From assembly GCA_015064735.1 (NCBI GenBank), contig SVRP01000002.1, forward strand, positions 146,591 to 210,590: a stretch of DNA of 64,000 bases, given 5' to 3'. The stretch comes from Oscillospiraceae bacterium. GTDB taxonomy: Bacteria > Bacillota > Clostridia > Oscillospirales > CAG-272. Below, piece by piece: positions 1 to 8,032 of the stretch. The number at the start of each line of letters is the position of its first letter. Position 1 is the first letter of the stretch. The position numbers and the translations under genes were made by a program. Below the pieces are notes generated by a model. That model was not told the origin of the DNA. It worked only from the letters and a program-made list of their open reading frames with translations, and made no database searches.

Positions 1-354
1 GATAAATCTAAAAATTCAGATGAAAACTCAGCAATAGTAGATATAATCAACAACTCAGGTGCCGATATCCTATTTGTATGTTTTGGAGCACCTATGCAGG
101 AAATTTGGATAGAACAAAATTCCGACCGTCTTTTATACGTGAAATTATCAATGGGTCTTGGAGGCTGTCTCGACGTATGGTCGGGTAATGTTCCCAGAGC
201 ACCCAAAATTATGAGAAGCTTAGGGTTAGAATGGCTATACAGAATAGTTCGTCAGCCTAAAAGATTAAGACGTCTTCCAAATCTCGTAGGATTTCTTTTT
301 GCGGTTATGAAGCAATCACGTATAAGTCAAAAAAAAGAACGCAGGGAGAACTGA
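1..354 (+). CDS. WecG/TagA/CpsF-family glycosyltransferase, C-terminal part
   Basis: Frame 1 is open from the first base of the window, so the 5' end is cut off; the ORF track's Met at base 94 is internal. The fragment carries the family's GAPxQE signature (GAPMQEIWI), followed by a GGCLDVWSG stretch and the WLYRIVRQPKR block typical of TagA/WecG/CpsF enzymes. These transfer an N-acetylhexosaminyl (often ManNAc-type) residue from a UDP-sugar to a polyprenyl-linked acceptor during teichoic acid or exopolysaccharide synthesis at the inner face of the membrane. The acceptor cannot be deduced. A bidirectional terminator follows directly. The genes before it lie outside the window. Confidence 0.88.
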   Translation, partial: DKSKNSDENSAIVDIINNSGADILFVCFGAPMQEIWIEQNSDRLLYVKLSMGLGGCLDVWSGNVPRAPKIMRSLGLEWLYRIVRQPKRLRRLPNLVGFLFAVMKQSRISQKKERREN

Positions 355-374
355 TTCTTTCCCTGCGCTTTTTA
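340..374. terminator. Bidirectional intrinsic terminator
   Basis: CGCAGGGA and TCCCTGCG form an 8-bp stem, followed by CTTTTT on the plus strand and preceded by an A-run on the other side. It can therefore end both the plus-strand glycosyltransferase and the converging HPr-like gene. Confidence 0.8.
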
Positions 375-383
375 ATTTATGAA

Positions 384-629
384 TTACTCTTTTATAAACC
401 TCTCAAACTCATTGTAATAATCATTATCCATAACAAGTCTGAGATCATCCCAATTAAGCTTTTTCGCAAGAATAACACCGAGAAGGCTCTTTGCATTAAC
501 AGCAAACTTATTTCCGCTCTGCAGCGTTATTTTTCCTTTCAGAGGAGATGAAATAGCTACAAGCTTCTTCACATCATCCATGGTGTCAATCTCTACTTTA
601 TATACGTATTTTGTTCCGTTAACTATCAT
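384..629 (-). CDS. HPr-like (Crh-like) protein lacking the phosphorylatable His
   Basis: An 81-residue protein whose second half matches HPr: KITLQSGNKFAVNAKSLLGV aligns with the HPr strand and the Ser46 helix (NAKSIMGV in classical HPr). Near residue 15, where HPr has its LHARP loop with the catalytic His, this protein reads EIDTMDDVKKL. It cannot take phosphate from Enzyme I by the usual route but keeps the Ser46-equivalent serine. That pattern matches Crh, the regulatory paralogue used in catabolite repression, although a purely structural relative is possible. No other PTS gene is nearby. The start is supported by AGAAAGGATG a few bases upstream. Confidence 0.7.
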   Translation of the reverse strand: MIVNGTKYVYKVEIDTMDDVKKLVAISSPLKGKITLQSGNKFAVNAKSLLGVILAKKLNWDDLRLVMDNDYYNEFERFIKE

Positions 630-750
630 TTTGAATTCATCCTTTCTGTTGATCTAAAAAGAATTTTTCGATGTCAATTTATCCCTTGACACCCATATTC
701 TACATTTTAATTGTTGCCAGACCATGAACATGTATTTAATTTTTTGTAAA

Positions 751-784
751 ATTGCACAAACGCAATTCAGAACAAATGTGCAAT
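751..784 (-). terminator. Stem-loop downstream of the TVP38 gene, possible weak terminator
   Basis: ATTGCACA and TGTGCAAT are perfect 8-bp inverted repeats separated by 18 bases. Read on the minus strand they are followed by TTTTAC and more T/A-rich sequence. The loop is large and the T-run short, so termination is only possible. Confidence 0.4.
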
Positions 785-795
785 GTGAACAAAAA

Positions 796-1557
796 TCATT
801 TGCTTTCACCGCTCTTATCCTTGTTGTGCCCCGATTTCTGAATTTTTTTGTATACGAGATATCCTATACCACTCACGACCGCCGTTATCATTAGAAAGAG
901 AATTGCTCTTTTGAAATTCTGATTTCCAATAGCACCGCCGCTAAGCGTTGACGTAATAATCGAGGGAAATCTACACAAGGTAGTAAGAAGAAGATACAGC
1001 GGAATGCTCATTTCCGTAAGACCGATTATATAGGTAATGAGATCCTTTGGGGTTCCCGGAATAAGGAACAGTAGCACAACGAAAAAATTTCTTTTTTTAT
1101 GGTTATTTATGATCGGAAGCGATTCAAGCTTTTCTCTGGAATAAAAGGATTCTACAAGCTTTCTTCCAAAACGTCTTGCCAGAAGTATTGCAATAATGCT
1201 TCCAAGCGTACTGCCTATTATGCAAAGCACTGCCCCCCATAACGGACCGAAAGCATACCCCGCCGCTATTTCTACGACCTCCCCGGGTATAAATGCAATT
1301 ATTACCTGAACAGCGCATAAAACAACCATTACAAGAGCGCTTGCTACAGGATATTTTGATGTTACCGAGCGAACAAGATTTTCATCCAGTTCCCTTTGAA
1401 GCTTTCCGAGAATTATGATACCAACAACAGTAAGCACACACATTACAATAGAAATAACCGAAATAATAAGAGCGGCTTTCTTTTTTGTATAGTGTCCTCT
1501 GTCTTCTATTTCCTTATCAGCGAACATTTGCTTGACTTTTTCGCCTTTTTGACTCAT
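796..1557 (-). CDS. TVP38/TMEM64 (VTT-domain) membrane protein
   Basis: A polytopic membrane protein of the DedA/VTT superfamily. One N-terminal helix is followed by the VTT core with FIPGEVVEIAAGYAFGPLWG, a GSxxGxxxAxxLAR motif (GSTLGSIIAILLARRFGR) and the LFLIPGTPKD re-entrant segment. DedA/VTT relatives are linked to lipid flipping and membrane homeostasis; the substrate here is unknown. The ORF track starts at a GTG (1566) that overlaps the Shine-Dalgarno sequence GGAGGTGAG, so I place the start at the ATG at 1557, giving 253 residues. The end is charged and Lys-rich. It is monocistronic, with its own promoter in the gap shared with the glycine riboswitch. Confidence 0.85.
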   Translation of the reverse strand: MSQKGEKVKQMFADKEIEDRGHYTKKKAALIISVISIVMCVLTVVGIIILGKLQRELDENLVRSVTSKYPVASALVMVVLCAVQVIIAFIPGEVVEIAAGYAFGPLWGAVLCIIGSTLGSIIAILLARRFGRKLVESFYSREKLESLPIINNHKKRNFFVVLLFLIPGTPKDLITYIIGLTEMSIPLYLLLTTLCRFPSIITSTLSGGAIGNQNFKRAILFLMITAVVSGIGYLVYKKIQKSGHNKDKSGESK

Positions 1558-1588
1558 AATTCTCACCTCCGTTCCAGACTACTATATT

Positions 1589-1617
1589 ATGATAACACAA
1601 AAAAACATCTTTTGCAA
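1589..1617 (-). promoter_or_regulatory. Sigma-A-type promoter for the TVP38 gene
   Basis: On the minus strand TTGCAA is followed after 17 bp by TATCAT, about 30 bp upstream of the start codon. Confidence 0.5.
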
Positions 1618-1654
1618 AGATTTTTGAAATTTTTTATAAAAAATATTTTTTCTA

Positions 1655-1683
1655 TTGACAAAATAAGACATTTATGTTAGAAT
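1655..1683 (+). promoter_or_regulatory. Promoter of the glycine riboswitch / symporter unit
   Basis: TTGACA, a 17-bp spacer, then TAGAAT. The predicted transcription start near 1690 lies immediately before the riboswitch. Confidence 0.75.
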
Positions 1684-1692
1684 AGTACGGTA

Positions 1693-1886
1693 TTCCGTTG
1701 AGGCTTTCGGGATTGAAAAAAACCGACTGCTGAGGAGCTTTGGAGAATCTCGCATCAATGCGAGTGCCGAAGGTGCAAGGCTTTTTAAAAAGCCGAATCT
1801 CTCAGGCAAAAGGACAAAGCATTTTACACTCTCTTGAGGTAAATATGTTTTTTCTGCGCCATTGAGAAGTCTCAATGGTTTTTTAT
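1693..1886 (+). promoter_or_regulatory. Glycine riboswitch with transcriptional expression platform
   Basis: The aptamer (1737-1820) has P1 arms GCTTTG/CAAAGC, a GGAGAATCTCGC/GCGAG hairpin, the conserved GCCGAAGGTGCAAGG core and the CTCTCAGGCAAAAGGAC 3' block of the glycine class. I see only one complete core, so it looks like a singlet; bases 1693-1736 could fold as a partial partner structure. A terminator follows at 1859-1886 and the symporter gene begins 26 bases later. Glycine presumably sets read-through into the symporter gene, but whether it turns the gene on or off cannot be read from sequence. Confidence 0.9.
1859..1886 (+). terminator. Riboswitch-controlled terminator
   Basis: CCATTGAG and CTCAATGG form a stem with loop AAGT, followed by a T-rich tract. 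It lies between the aptamer and the Shine-Dalgarno AGGAGG of the symporter. Confidence 0.85.
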
Positions 1887-1911
1887 TTTATTTCACTTTT
1901 AGGAGGCTTTC

Positions 1912-3381
1912 ATGCAAGCTATTTCAGATTTCTTACTACCAATTGCCGCAAAGATTAATCAGTATCTTTCGGACTACATCCTCTTTTTTCTTCTCGTAGG
2001 TATAGGACTTTTCTATACTGTAAGAACACGTTTTGTACAGGTTCGTTGCTTCGGCGAAGGCATGAAAAAGGTCTTTGGCGGTCTTTCCCTCAGAGGCGGA
2101 AAGCAAAACGGCGGTCTTTCATCCTTCCAAGCACTCGCAACCGCCATTGCGGCTCAGGTAGGTACGGGTAACATTGTCGGTGCCTGCGGCGCAATTCTCA
2201 TAGGCGGTCCCGGAGCAATCTTCTGGATGTGGCTTATCGCATTCTTTGGAATGGCTACCATTTATTCCGAGGCTGTTCTTGCTCAGCAGACAAAGGAGAT
2301 TCAGGAGGACGGCTCGGTTCTCGGAGGTCCTGTTTACTACATCAAAAAAGCATTCAAGGGTCCCTTCGGAAAAGTACTTGCAGGTTTCTTTGCAGTAGCG
2401 ATCACCTTGGCTCTCGGATTTATGGGAGCTATGGTTCAGTCCAACTCTATTGCATCTTCCGTTAATACCGCATCCAATGAATTTATCCCTGTTTGGGTAA
2501 TTGGTATTGTACTTGCTGTTATCTGCGCGTTTATATTTATCGGCGGTGTTCAGAGAATCGCATCTGTTGCAGAAAAGATCGTTCCCATTATGGCGGTGGT
2601 ATATCTCGTAATAGGCATTGTTATTCTTGGAATAAACGTAAAAGAAATTCCCGAGACCTTCGGTATGATATTCAAGTACGCATTTAAGCCGAACGCTCTT
2701 CTCGGCGGTGCGCTCGGCGCAGCAATCAAGGCGGCAATAAGCCAAGGTGTTAAGAGAGGTCTCTTCTCCAACGAAGCAGGTATGGGTTCTACTCCCCATG
2801 CACATGCGCAGGCGAAGGTTAAAACACCTCACGACCAGGGTGTAGTTGCCATGATTGGTGTATTTATAGACACATTCGTTGTTCTTACTATTACAGCTCT
2901 TGTTGTTATATCTACCCTTTATGCAGGAAACGGTCCTCTCGGTACTGAAGCGGGCTTGGCAGCAAACGGTATAACGGGTGCGCTTACTAAGGCAAACCTC
3001 ATGCAATCTGCAGTAGGCACCGCTCTTGGAAGCGAAGTTGCAGGAAACATAATCATTGCAGTATGTCTTACCTTCTTCGCGTTCACTACGATTATAAGCT
3101 GGAACTTCTTCGGCAGACAGAACATACAGTACCTTGTCGGCAAGAAATCAAGCAACGTAGCTGTTATCGTATACTCGGTTGTAGCTATTGCGTTTATATT
3201 CCTTGGCTCTGTTCTTCAGAATGACCTCGTTTGGGAGCTTACCGATATGTTCAACAACCTCATGGTAATCCCCAACGTTTTAGCTCTTGCCTTCCTCTCT
3301 AAATTCGTTGTTGACGAGGCTTCCTCCGCATATGCGCGCAAAAAGGAAGCTAAGGCTGAAAAGAAGGCTCTTAAGAAATAA
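1912..3381 (+). CDS. Sodium:alanine/glycine symporter (AgcS family)
   Basis: A 489-residue transporter of the amino-acid carrier (AgcS/AlsT/DagA) family that brings alanine or glycine into the cell with sodium. Family marks include FQALATAIAAQVGTGNIVGAC, the GPGAIFWMW segment, GGPVYYI, and KRGLFSNEAGMGSTPHAHA in the middle of the protein. About ten or eleven hydrophobic segments are visible and the length is typical. The start follows AGGAGG with good spacing. The glycine riboswitch directly upstream argues that glycine is a substrate or the relevant signal. The tail is Lys/Ala-rich and cytoplasmic. Confidence 0.95.
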   Translation: MQAISDFLLPIAAKINQYLSDYILFFLLVGIGLFYTVRTRFVQVRCFGEGMKKVFGGLSLRGGKQNGGLSSFQALATAIAAQVGTGNIVGACGAILIGGPGAIFWMWLIAFFGMATIYSEAVLAQQTKEIQEDGSVLGGPVYYIKKAFKGPFGKVLAGFFAVAITLALGFMGAMVQSNSIASSVNTASNEFIPVWVIGIVLAVICAFIFIGGVQRIASVAEKIVPIMAVVYLVIGIVILGINVKEIPETFGMIFKYAFKPNALLGGALGAAIKAAISQGVKRGLFSNEAGMGSTPHAHAQAKVKTPHDQGVVAMIGVFIDTFVVLTITALVVISTLYAGNGPLGTEAGLAANGITGALTKANLMQSAVGTALGSEVAGNIIIAVCLTFFAFTTIISWNFFGRQNIQYLVGKKSSNVAVIVYSVVAIAFIFLGSVLQNDLVWELTDMFNNLMVIPNVLALAFLSKFVVDEASSAYARKKEAKAEKKALKK

Positions 3382-3440
3382 TTCAATATAACATACTTGA
3401 TATGCTTGAAACGCAACAATAAAAAAGGAAAATTTATATT

Positions 3441-3863
3441 ATGATGACAGTTAAAAAGTACTGTGAAGAAAACAATTTAGACCCCGATAAGGTATTTGAT
3501 ATGGTATTGGGCGAGAGCGGCAGTATCTTGCCCAAAGCCAAAGGGTTCACAGGATATATTGTAGAGATCAAAGACCACTGTTTGGATTGTAACAATGACA
3601 AATTTAACGTGTTCCATAAGGAGATACCGTTTTCATCCTTCCAAAAAGCTGAGTTCGGTATCGGTAGCGGACAGCTTTGGCTTCAGTGTATTGTTGACGG
3701 AGAATCTTTCGTTTTTTGTTCCACAAGAAAAAATTGGAAATCTCCCGCCGCAAAATTAATTCTTGAGAAAATCGGTGAGCACACCGAAATTTTGGGAATG
3801 GATGACTACAATAAGTTTATGGGAAAATTCTTCCTGTTTTACATGATCAAATATGCTTGGTAA
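3441..3863 (+). CDS. Uncharacterised 140-residue protein
   Basis: I do not recognise a family. The protein begins MMTVKKYCEENNLDPDKVF and has no signal peptide or clear membrane helix. Its middle is rich in beta-type stretches and aromatic residues (GSGQLWLQCIVDGESFVFCS), and the C-terminus is hydrophobic-aromatic (FFLFYMIKYAW). Cysteines at CLDC and nearby are too few for a confident metal site. It lies 60 bp after the symporter without a terminator between, so it may be co-transcribed under glycine control. A bidirectional terminator follows. Codon use resembles the neighbours, so it is probably a real gene. Confidence 0.6.
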   Translation: MMTVKKYCEENNLDPDKVFDMVLGESGSILPKAKGFTGYIVEIKDHCLDCNNDKFNVFHKEIPFSSFQKAEFGIGSGQLWLQCIVDGESFVFCSTRKNWKSPAAKLILEKIGEHTEILGMDDYNKFMGKFFLFYMIKYAW

Positions 3864-3896
3864 TATAACTGTTACCCGATATAAGCTATACTTAGC

Positions 3897-3934
3897 AAAA
3901 AGAGCTATCTCAAATTTGAGACAGCTCTTTTTGA
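3897..3934. terminator. Bidirectional terminator with TGTCTCAAA-type arms
   Basis: AAAAAGAGCTATCTCAAA and TTTGAGACAGCTCTTTTT form a long hairpin between converging genes (the 140-residue ORF and metH), with T-runs on both sides. It shares its arm sequence with hairpins at 10018 and 40328. Confidence 0.88.
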
Positions 3935-3957
3935 TTTTCGGTATGTTATAACAACTT

Positions 3958-6357
3958 TTATTTTACAATCTCCTCCGCATATCTAACGGCTTCCATTGCA
4001 TCCTTGGCGTACTTATCCGCACCGATTGTATCAGCATATTCCTGAGTAAGCACTGCACCTCCGACTATGACCTTACACCACGGAGTTTCCTTACGAATCA
4101 GTTTTATGGTTTCTTCCATGGCGGGGACCGTTGTTGTCATAAGTGCGCTGAGACCTACTATAGGCGCATTCGTTTCTTTAACCGCTTCAACTATACTTTC
4201 GGGAGCTACGTCGCGTCCAAGATCAAGAACGGAATATCCGTAATTTTCAAGAAGTAGCTTTACGATATTTTTCCCTATATCATGTATATCACCCTTAACA
4301 GTTGCAATAACGATTCTTCCCTTTTCTGCTTCTTCGCTTCCGCTCATTTTTTCCTTTATGACCTCAAAGGCAGACTGCGCCGCCTCGGCACTCATAAGAA
4401 GCTGAGGCAGATATACCGTTTTATTTTCAAAGCCCACACCGACAATATTCAAGGCGGGAATTATTTCTTTTTCTACTATTTCAAGCGGTTCACTGTTATC
4501 TTTTAGCATTTTTTCCGTAAGAATTCCCGCCTGGTCCTTTAACCCCTTGATTATAGCGTTTTGGAGCTCCGAGGAGAACTCCTCCTTTGTCATCTGCTTT
4601 TCGGGTGTGGCTGTTACCTGAACAGTTTGTGGCAGCTTTTCCGCAAAGCCTATATATTCTGAGCAGTTAGGGTCAAGTCCCACAAGAGCCTTGTATGAAT
4701 AATAAGCCTTCATCATTTCATCGGAATAGGGATTCATTATAGCCGCAGAAAGACCTTGACCAAGGCAAAGCGTAAAGAAGGCAGTATTTACTGTCTCCCT
4801 GCCCGGAAGTCCGAACGACACGTTGGAAACGCCCAGTGTAGTTTTACATCCAAGCTCTTCCTTTATAAGCTTTACCGCTTTCATTGTCTCCTTTGCCGCC
4901 TTATTATCGGCGCTTATTGTCAGCGCGAGGGGGTCAAAGATAATATCCTTTTTCTGTATTCCGTATTTTTGAGCCTCTTCAAGAATACGTTTTGCAATTT
5001 CAACTCTTTCCTCAGCGGTATCGGGAATTCCCCTTTCGTCAAGGGTGAGAGCAACCACAAGACCGCCGTATTTTTTTGCTAATGGGAATATTTCGTCCAT
5101 GCTTTCTTTTTTTCCGTTTACAGAGTTAAGCATAGCTTTTCCGTTATAGAGTCTCAATGCTTTTTCCATAGCTACGGGATCGGACGTATCTATCTGCAAA
5201 GGAAGGTCGATTATTGCCTGAAGCTCCTTTACTGCAAGAGTCAGCATTTCTTTCTCGTCAATTTCGGGAAGTCCTACATTAACATCAAGTATATGAGCGC
5301 CCTTTTCCTGCTGATTGATCCCCTCTTTAAGAATATAACCTATATCACGGCTTCGCAAAGCATCCTTGAATCGTTTTTTACCCGTGGGATTTATTCTTTC
5401 GCCTATAAGAACGGGACTGTTTTCAAAGTACACAGCGTGGGTATATGAGGACACGCAGGTAATATTCTTTTTTGACATGGAAACTGTTGGGATTTTATTC
5501 GTTCTTTCAACTGTTTTCGAAATATATTCCGGAGTCGTTCCGCAACACCCTCCCACAGCGCGAACACCCTTTTCTATCAGTGATGATACCTCTGAGGCGA
5601 ATTCATCGGGGCTTACATCGTAAACGGTTTTGCCCTTTAATGCTCTCGGCAGACCCGCGTTGGGTTTAAGTATAACGGGAATCGAGGAAAGCTTCAGATA
5701 TTCCTCTACCACACCGCTAAGCGCTTTGGGACCCAAAGAGCAATTTACACCTATTGCGTCTGCGCCGAGTCCCTCAAGCATAGCAACCATGGCTCCCGCA
5801 TCTGCACCCGTCATAAGCTTTCCGTCCTCACCGTAAGCATTTGAAACGAACACCGGCAAATCGCAGCTTTCCTTCGCCGCAAGAAGTGCCGCTTTGGTCT
5901 CGTAGCTGTCGTTCATCGTTTCAATAAATATAAGGTCTACACCGTACTTAACTCCGAGCTTTACCGTTTCGGAGAAAATGAAAACTGCATCCTCAAAATC
6001 AAGATCTCCGTATGGCTTAAGCATTCTTCCCGTAGGACCTATATCCAGTGCCACCCATTTTTCATGAGGGGTGTTGCTCTCTCTTGCAGCTGCCTTTGCA
6101 AGTTCAACCGCCGCCTCGATTACAGAATCAAGCTCGTCCACCGAAAATTTAAGCAGATTTGCCCCAAAAGTATTGGTATTTACTACGTTACTTCCCGCAT
6201 CATAATAGTCTCTGTGTATTTTTTTGATTATCTCAGGGCTGGTCAGATTCCACCTTTCGGGAAGCTCACCGGGCTTCAGCCCCTGCGACTGAAGCAGTGT
6301 TCCCATACCTCCGTCAAGGTATAAAGTATTATTCTTTATATACTCGGTTATTTTCAT
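3958..6357 (-). CDS. metH: Cobalamin-dependent methionine synthase (MetH) without activation domain
   Basis: Transfers the methyl group of methyltetrahydrofolate to homocysteine via cobalamin. Domain order: homocysteine methyltransferase (residues about 1-290; DGGMGTLLQ start and zinc-binding GGCCGTTPEY), pterin-binding domain (about 310-570; GERINPTGKKRF, DVNVGLPEID), the helical cap, then the B12-binding Rossmann domain with the cobalt-ligand motif GDIHDIGKN near the end. At 799 residues it stops after the B12 domain, whereas the E. coli enzyme is about 1,220 residues with a C-terminal SAM-binding activation domain. That domain is supplied by the gene immediately upstream, which ends one base before this ATG. 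The start is preceded by GAGGATATAAA. Confidence 0.95.
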   Translation of the reverse strand: MKITEYIKNNTLYLDGGMGTLLQSQGLKPGELPERWNLTSPEIIKKIHRDYYDAGSNVVNTNTFGANLLKFSVDELDSVIEAAVELAKAAARESNTPHEKWVALDIGPTGRMLKPYGDLDFEDAVFIFSETVKLGVKYGVDLIFIETMNDSYETKAALLAAKESCDLPVFVSNAYGEDGKLMTGADAGAMVAMLEGLGADAIGVNCSLGPKALSGVVEEYLKLSSIPVILKPNAGLPRALKGKTVYDVSPDEFASEVSSLIEKGVRAVGGCCGTTPEYISKTVERTNKIPTVSMSKKNITCVSSYTHAVYFENSPVLIGERINPTGKKRFKDALRSRDIGYILKEGINQQEKGAHILDVNVGLPEIDEKEMLTLAVKELQAIIDLPLQIDTSDPVAMEKALRLYNGKAMLNSVNGKKESMDEIFPLAKKYGGLVVALTLDERGIPDTAEERVEIAKRILEEAQKYGIQKKDIIFDPLALTISADNKAAKETMKAVKLIKEELGCKTTLGVSNVSFGLPGRETVNTAFFTLCLGQGLSAAIMNPYSDEMMKAYYSYKALVGLDPNCSEYIGFAEKLPQTVQVTATPEKQMTKEEFSSELQNAIIKGLKDQAGILTEKMLKDNSEPLEIVEKEIIPALNIVGVGFENKTVYLPQLLMSAEAAQSAFEVIKEKMSGSEEAEKGRIVIATVKGDIHDIGKNIVKLLLENYGYSVLDLGRDVAPESIVEAVKETNAPIVGLSALMTTTVPAMEETIKLIRKETPWCKVIVGGAVLTQEYADTIGADKYAKDAMEAVRYAEEIVK

Positions 6358-6358
6358 T

Positions 6359-6955
6359 TTATATCCTCTTTATTCCTATAATTGCTGTTACAGATTTTGT
6401 CGGTATCATAAGAAAGCTTTCATTCAGTGCAAGTCCAATATTTTTCGAACATTCCAAAGCATTGAAAACATCCTTTTGAAGCTCTATGGACAGATCTCCG
6501 TAGCCTGCACTGAATCTTTGGCTTATATACAGCCCTTCGGCTCTCAGTGTGTCTTCAAAGGCATCGCAAAGAGCCTCTATTCTCTCTGCGCCTATTGCTT
6601 GAAGCATATGTGCTTTTGCAGGTGAAATTGCCGAATAACGCGAAATAAGTCTGTCAAGCTCGATTCCGACGGTAGCCGCAAAAAGCACTATTTGTTTGTA
6701 ACCGCAAAGCCGTTTTTTTAAGCTATTGGAATTAACCGTTGTAAAACCTAAATCAAGTGCATTGTCAATTTCTTTTATGGAAAATCTCTTATAACAAAGC
6801 TTGTAATTAAGTTTCCCGTCAACTAACTTAAGACACTCGTTAAGTAACTCAAGAGTACTTTCATCCGCTTCACCGCGAACCCCTACATATCTTAGTATTT
6901 CTTTTTTATCCGCAGGTTTGACTGATATATTGGCTGTTTTAATTATCTCGATCAT
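6359..6955 (-). CDS. Methionine synthase reactivation-domain protein
   Basis: A 198-residue stand-alone version of the MetH C-terminal activation domain, which binds SAM and supports reductive remethylation of inactivated cob(II)alamin. The recognisable part is RFSAGYGDLSIELQKDVF, matching the RxxPGYP-type SAM site, followed by MIPTKSVTAIIGI, the usual end of the domain. The N-terminal half (VGVRGEADESTLELLNECL) matches the helical start of these split proteins. Its start overlaps the metF stop as ATGA and its stop abuts metH, so the three genes are probably co-transcribed and translationally coupled, giving MetH its missing module. Confidence 0.85.
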   Translation of the reverse strand: MIEIIKTANISVKPADKKEILRYVGVRGEADESTLELLNECLKLVDGKLNYKLCYKRFSIKEIDNALDLGFTTVNSNSLKKRLCGYKQIVLFAATVGIELDRLISRYSAISPAKAHMLQAIGAERIEALCDAFEDTLRAEGLYISQRFSAGYGDLSIELQKDVFNALECSKNIGLALNESFLMIPTKSVTAIIGIKRI

Positions 6956-7830
6956 TTTCCTATTATATCCGAGAGATTATTTCGGATAGCCTCCGCTACG
7001 TCGGGCTTGTTCATTGAATATACGTGCACGTTGGTTATTCCGTTAGCAAAAAGGTCTATAATCTGATCAGTAGCGTAAGCAATACCCGCTTGCTTCATGG
7101 CATCGGGAGTATCACCGAATTTGTCAACGAGAGCCTTAAAGCGTTGAGGAACAAAAGAACCCGACAGCTTTACCGCCCTTTCGACCTGATTTGCGTTGGT
7201 AATAGGCATTATTCCCGGAATTATGGGAACGGTTATCCCAGCCTCGCGTATCTTGTATAAAAAGTTATAAAGAAGATTGTTATCAAAAAACATCTGTGTA
7301 GTAAGGAAGGCACAGCCTGCGTCAACCTTTTCTTTAAGATACTTAATATCTTCTCTTTGATTTGAACTTTCGGGGTGTATTTCGGGATAACAAGCCGCAC
7401 CGATGCAAAAATCTGCGCACGATTCACGAAGCTCCCTTACAAGCTCAACGGCGTGTGTATAATCCCATTTGCTACGGTCCGTACCCTCAAGCTCAGAAGG
7501 AATATCTCCTCGCAGTGCCATTACGTTTTCGATACCCGCCGCCTTTATATCCTCTATTCTCTGCTTTACGGTGTCTTTGGTTGATGAAACACAGGTAAGG
7601 TGTGCAAGAGTGGGTACTCCGTAAGTCTGCTTTATATTTTTGGCAATATCAAGAGTATATTTACTTGTTCCGCCGCCCGCTCCGTATGTAACGCTCATAA
7701 AGGACGGCTTTAGCTTTGCAATTTCTTCAGTTGCATGCTTCACACTCTCAAATGCCGTATCATTTTTTGGAGGGAAAACCTCAAAAGATAAGGATAATTT
7801 ATTTTTTTCAAAAATTTCTGTCAGCTTCAT
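6952..7830 (-). CDS. metF: Methylenetetrahydrofolate reductase
   Basis: Reduces 5,10-methylenetetrahydrofolate to 5-methyltetrahydrofolate, the methyl donor for the downstream MetH. The 292 residues form the usual FAD-binding TIM barrel with the family marks LSFEVFPPKND, SVTYGAGGGTSK, THLTC-like AHLTCVSST, LRGDIP, and the CIGAACYPEIHPES and FLTTQMFFDN segments. First gene of the methionine operon, overlapping the next by 4 bp. The ATG follows GAGGAAT. The 5' leader is only about 30 bases, so there is no room for a SAM riboswitch or Met T-box. Confidence 0.95.
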   Translation of the reverse strand: MKLTEIFEKNKLSLSFEVFPPKNDTAFESVKHATEEIAKLKPSFMSVTYGAGGGTSKYTLDIAKNIKQTYGVPTLAHLTCVSSTKDTVKQRIEDIKAAGIENVMALRGDIPSELEGTDRSKWDYTHAVELVRELRESCADFCIGAACYPEIHPESSNQREDIKYLKEKVDAGCAFLTTQMFFDNNLLYNFLYKIREAGITVPIIPGIMPITNANQVERAVKLSGSFVPQRFKALVDKFGDTPDAMKQAGIAYATDQIIDLFANGITNVHVYSMNKPDVAEAIRNNLSDIIGK

Positions 7831-7865
7831 AATTATTCCTCATAAAATGTGATTTATTGCTTTAC

Positions 7866-7894
7866 ATTGTATCACAAAAATGTATACAAATCAA
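7866..7894 (-). promoter_or_regulatory. Promoter of the metF operon
   Basis: Minus-strand TTGATT, 17 bp, TACAAT, about 35 bp upstream of the metF start. Confidence 0.65.
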
Positions 7895-7962
7895 GCGTTT
7901 TATTATAACCTTGTATTTTTTTATTAAAACTTTGCATTTTTTTATTAAAATGCATGAAGCTA

Positions 7963-7992
7963 TTGAAACTACAATCCTTTTTATGTTACAAT
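7963..7992 (+). promoter_or_regulatory. Promoter of the hydrolase-like gene
   Basis: TTGAAA, 18 bp, TACAAT, about 40 bp upstream of the start codon at 8033. Confidence 0.55.
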
Positions 7993-8032
7993 TTACAAAA
8001 GTTTTTAATGTAAAATTTCAGGAGGAAAAGCT

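Noticed and set aside
2119-3006. 295-codon minus-strand ORF antisense to the symporter
   Set aside because: Cys- and Asn-rich composition with no ribosome site or known motif; a shadow of the strongly supported AgcS frame.
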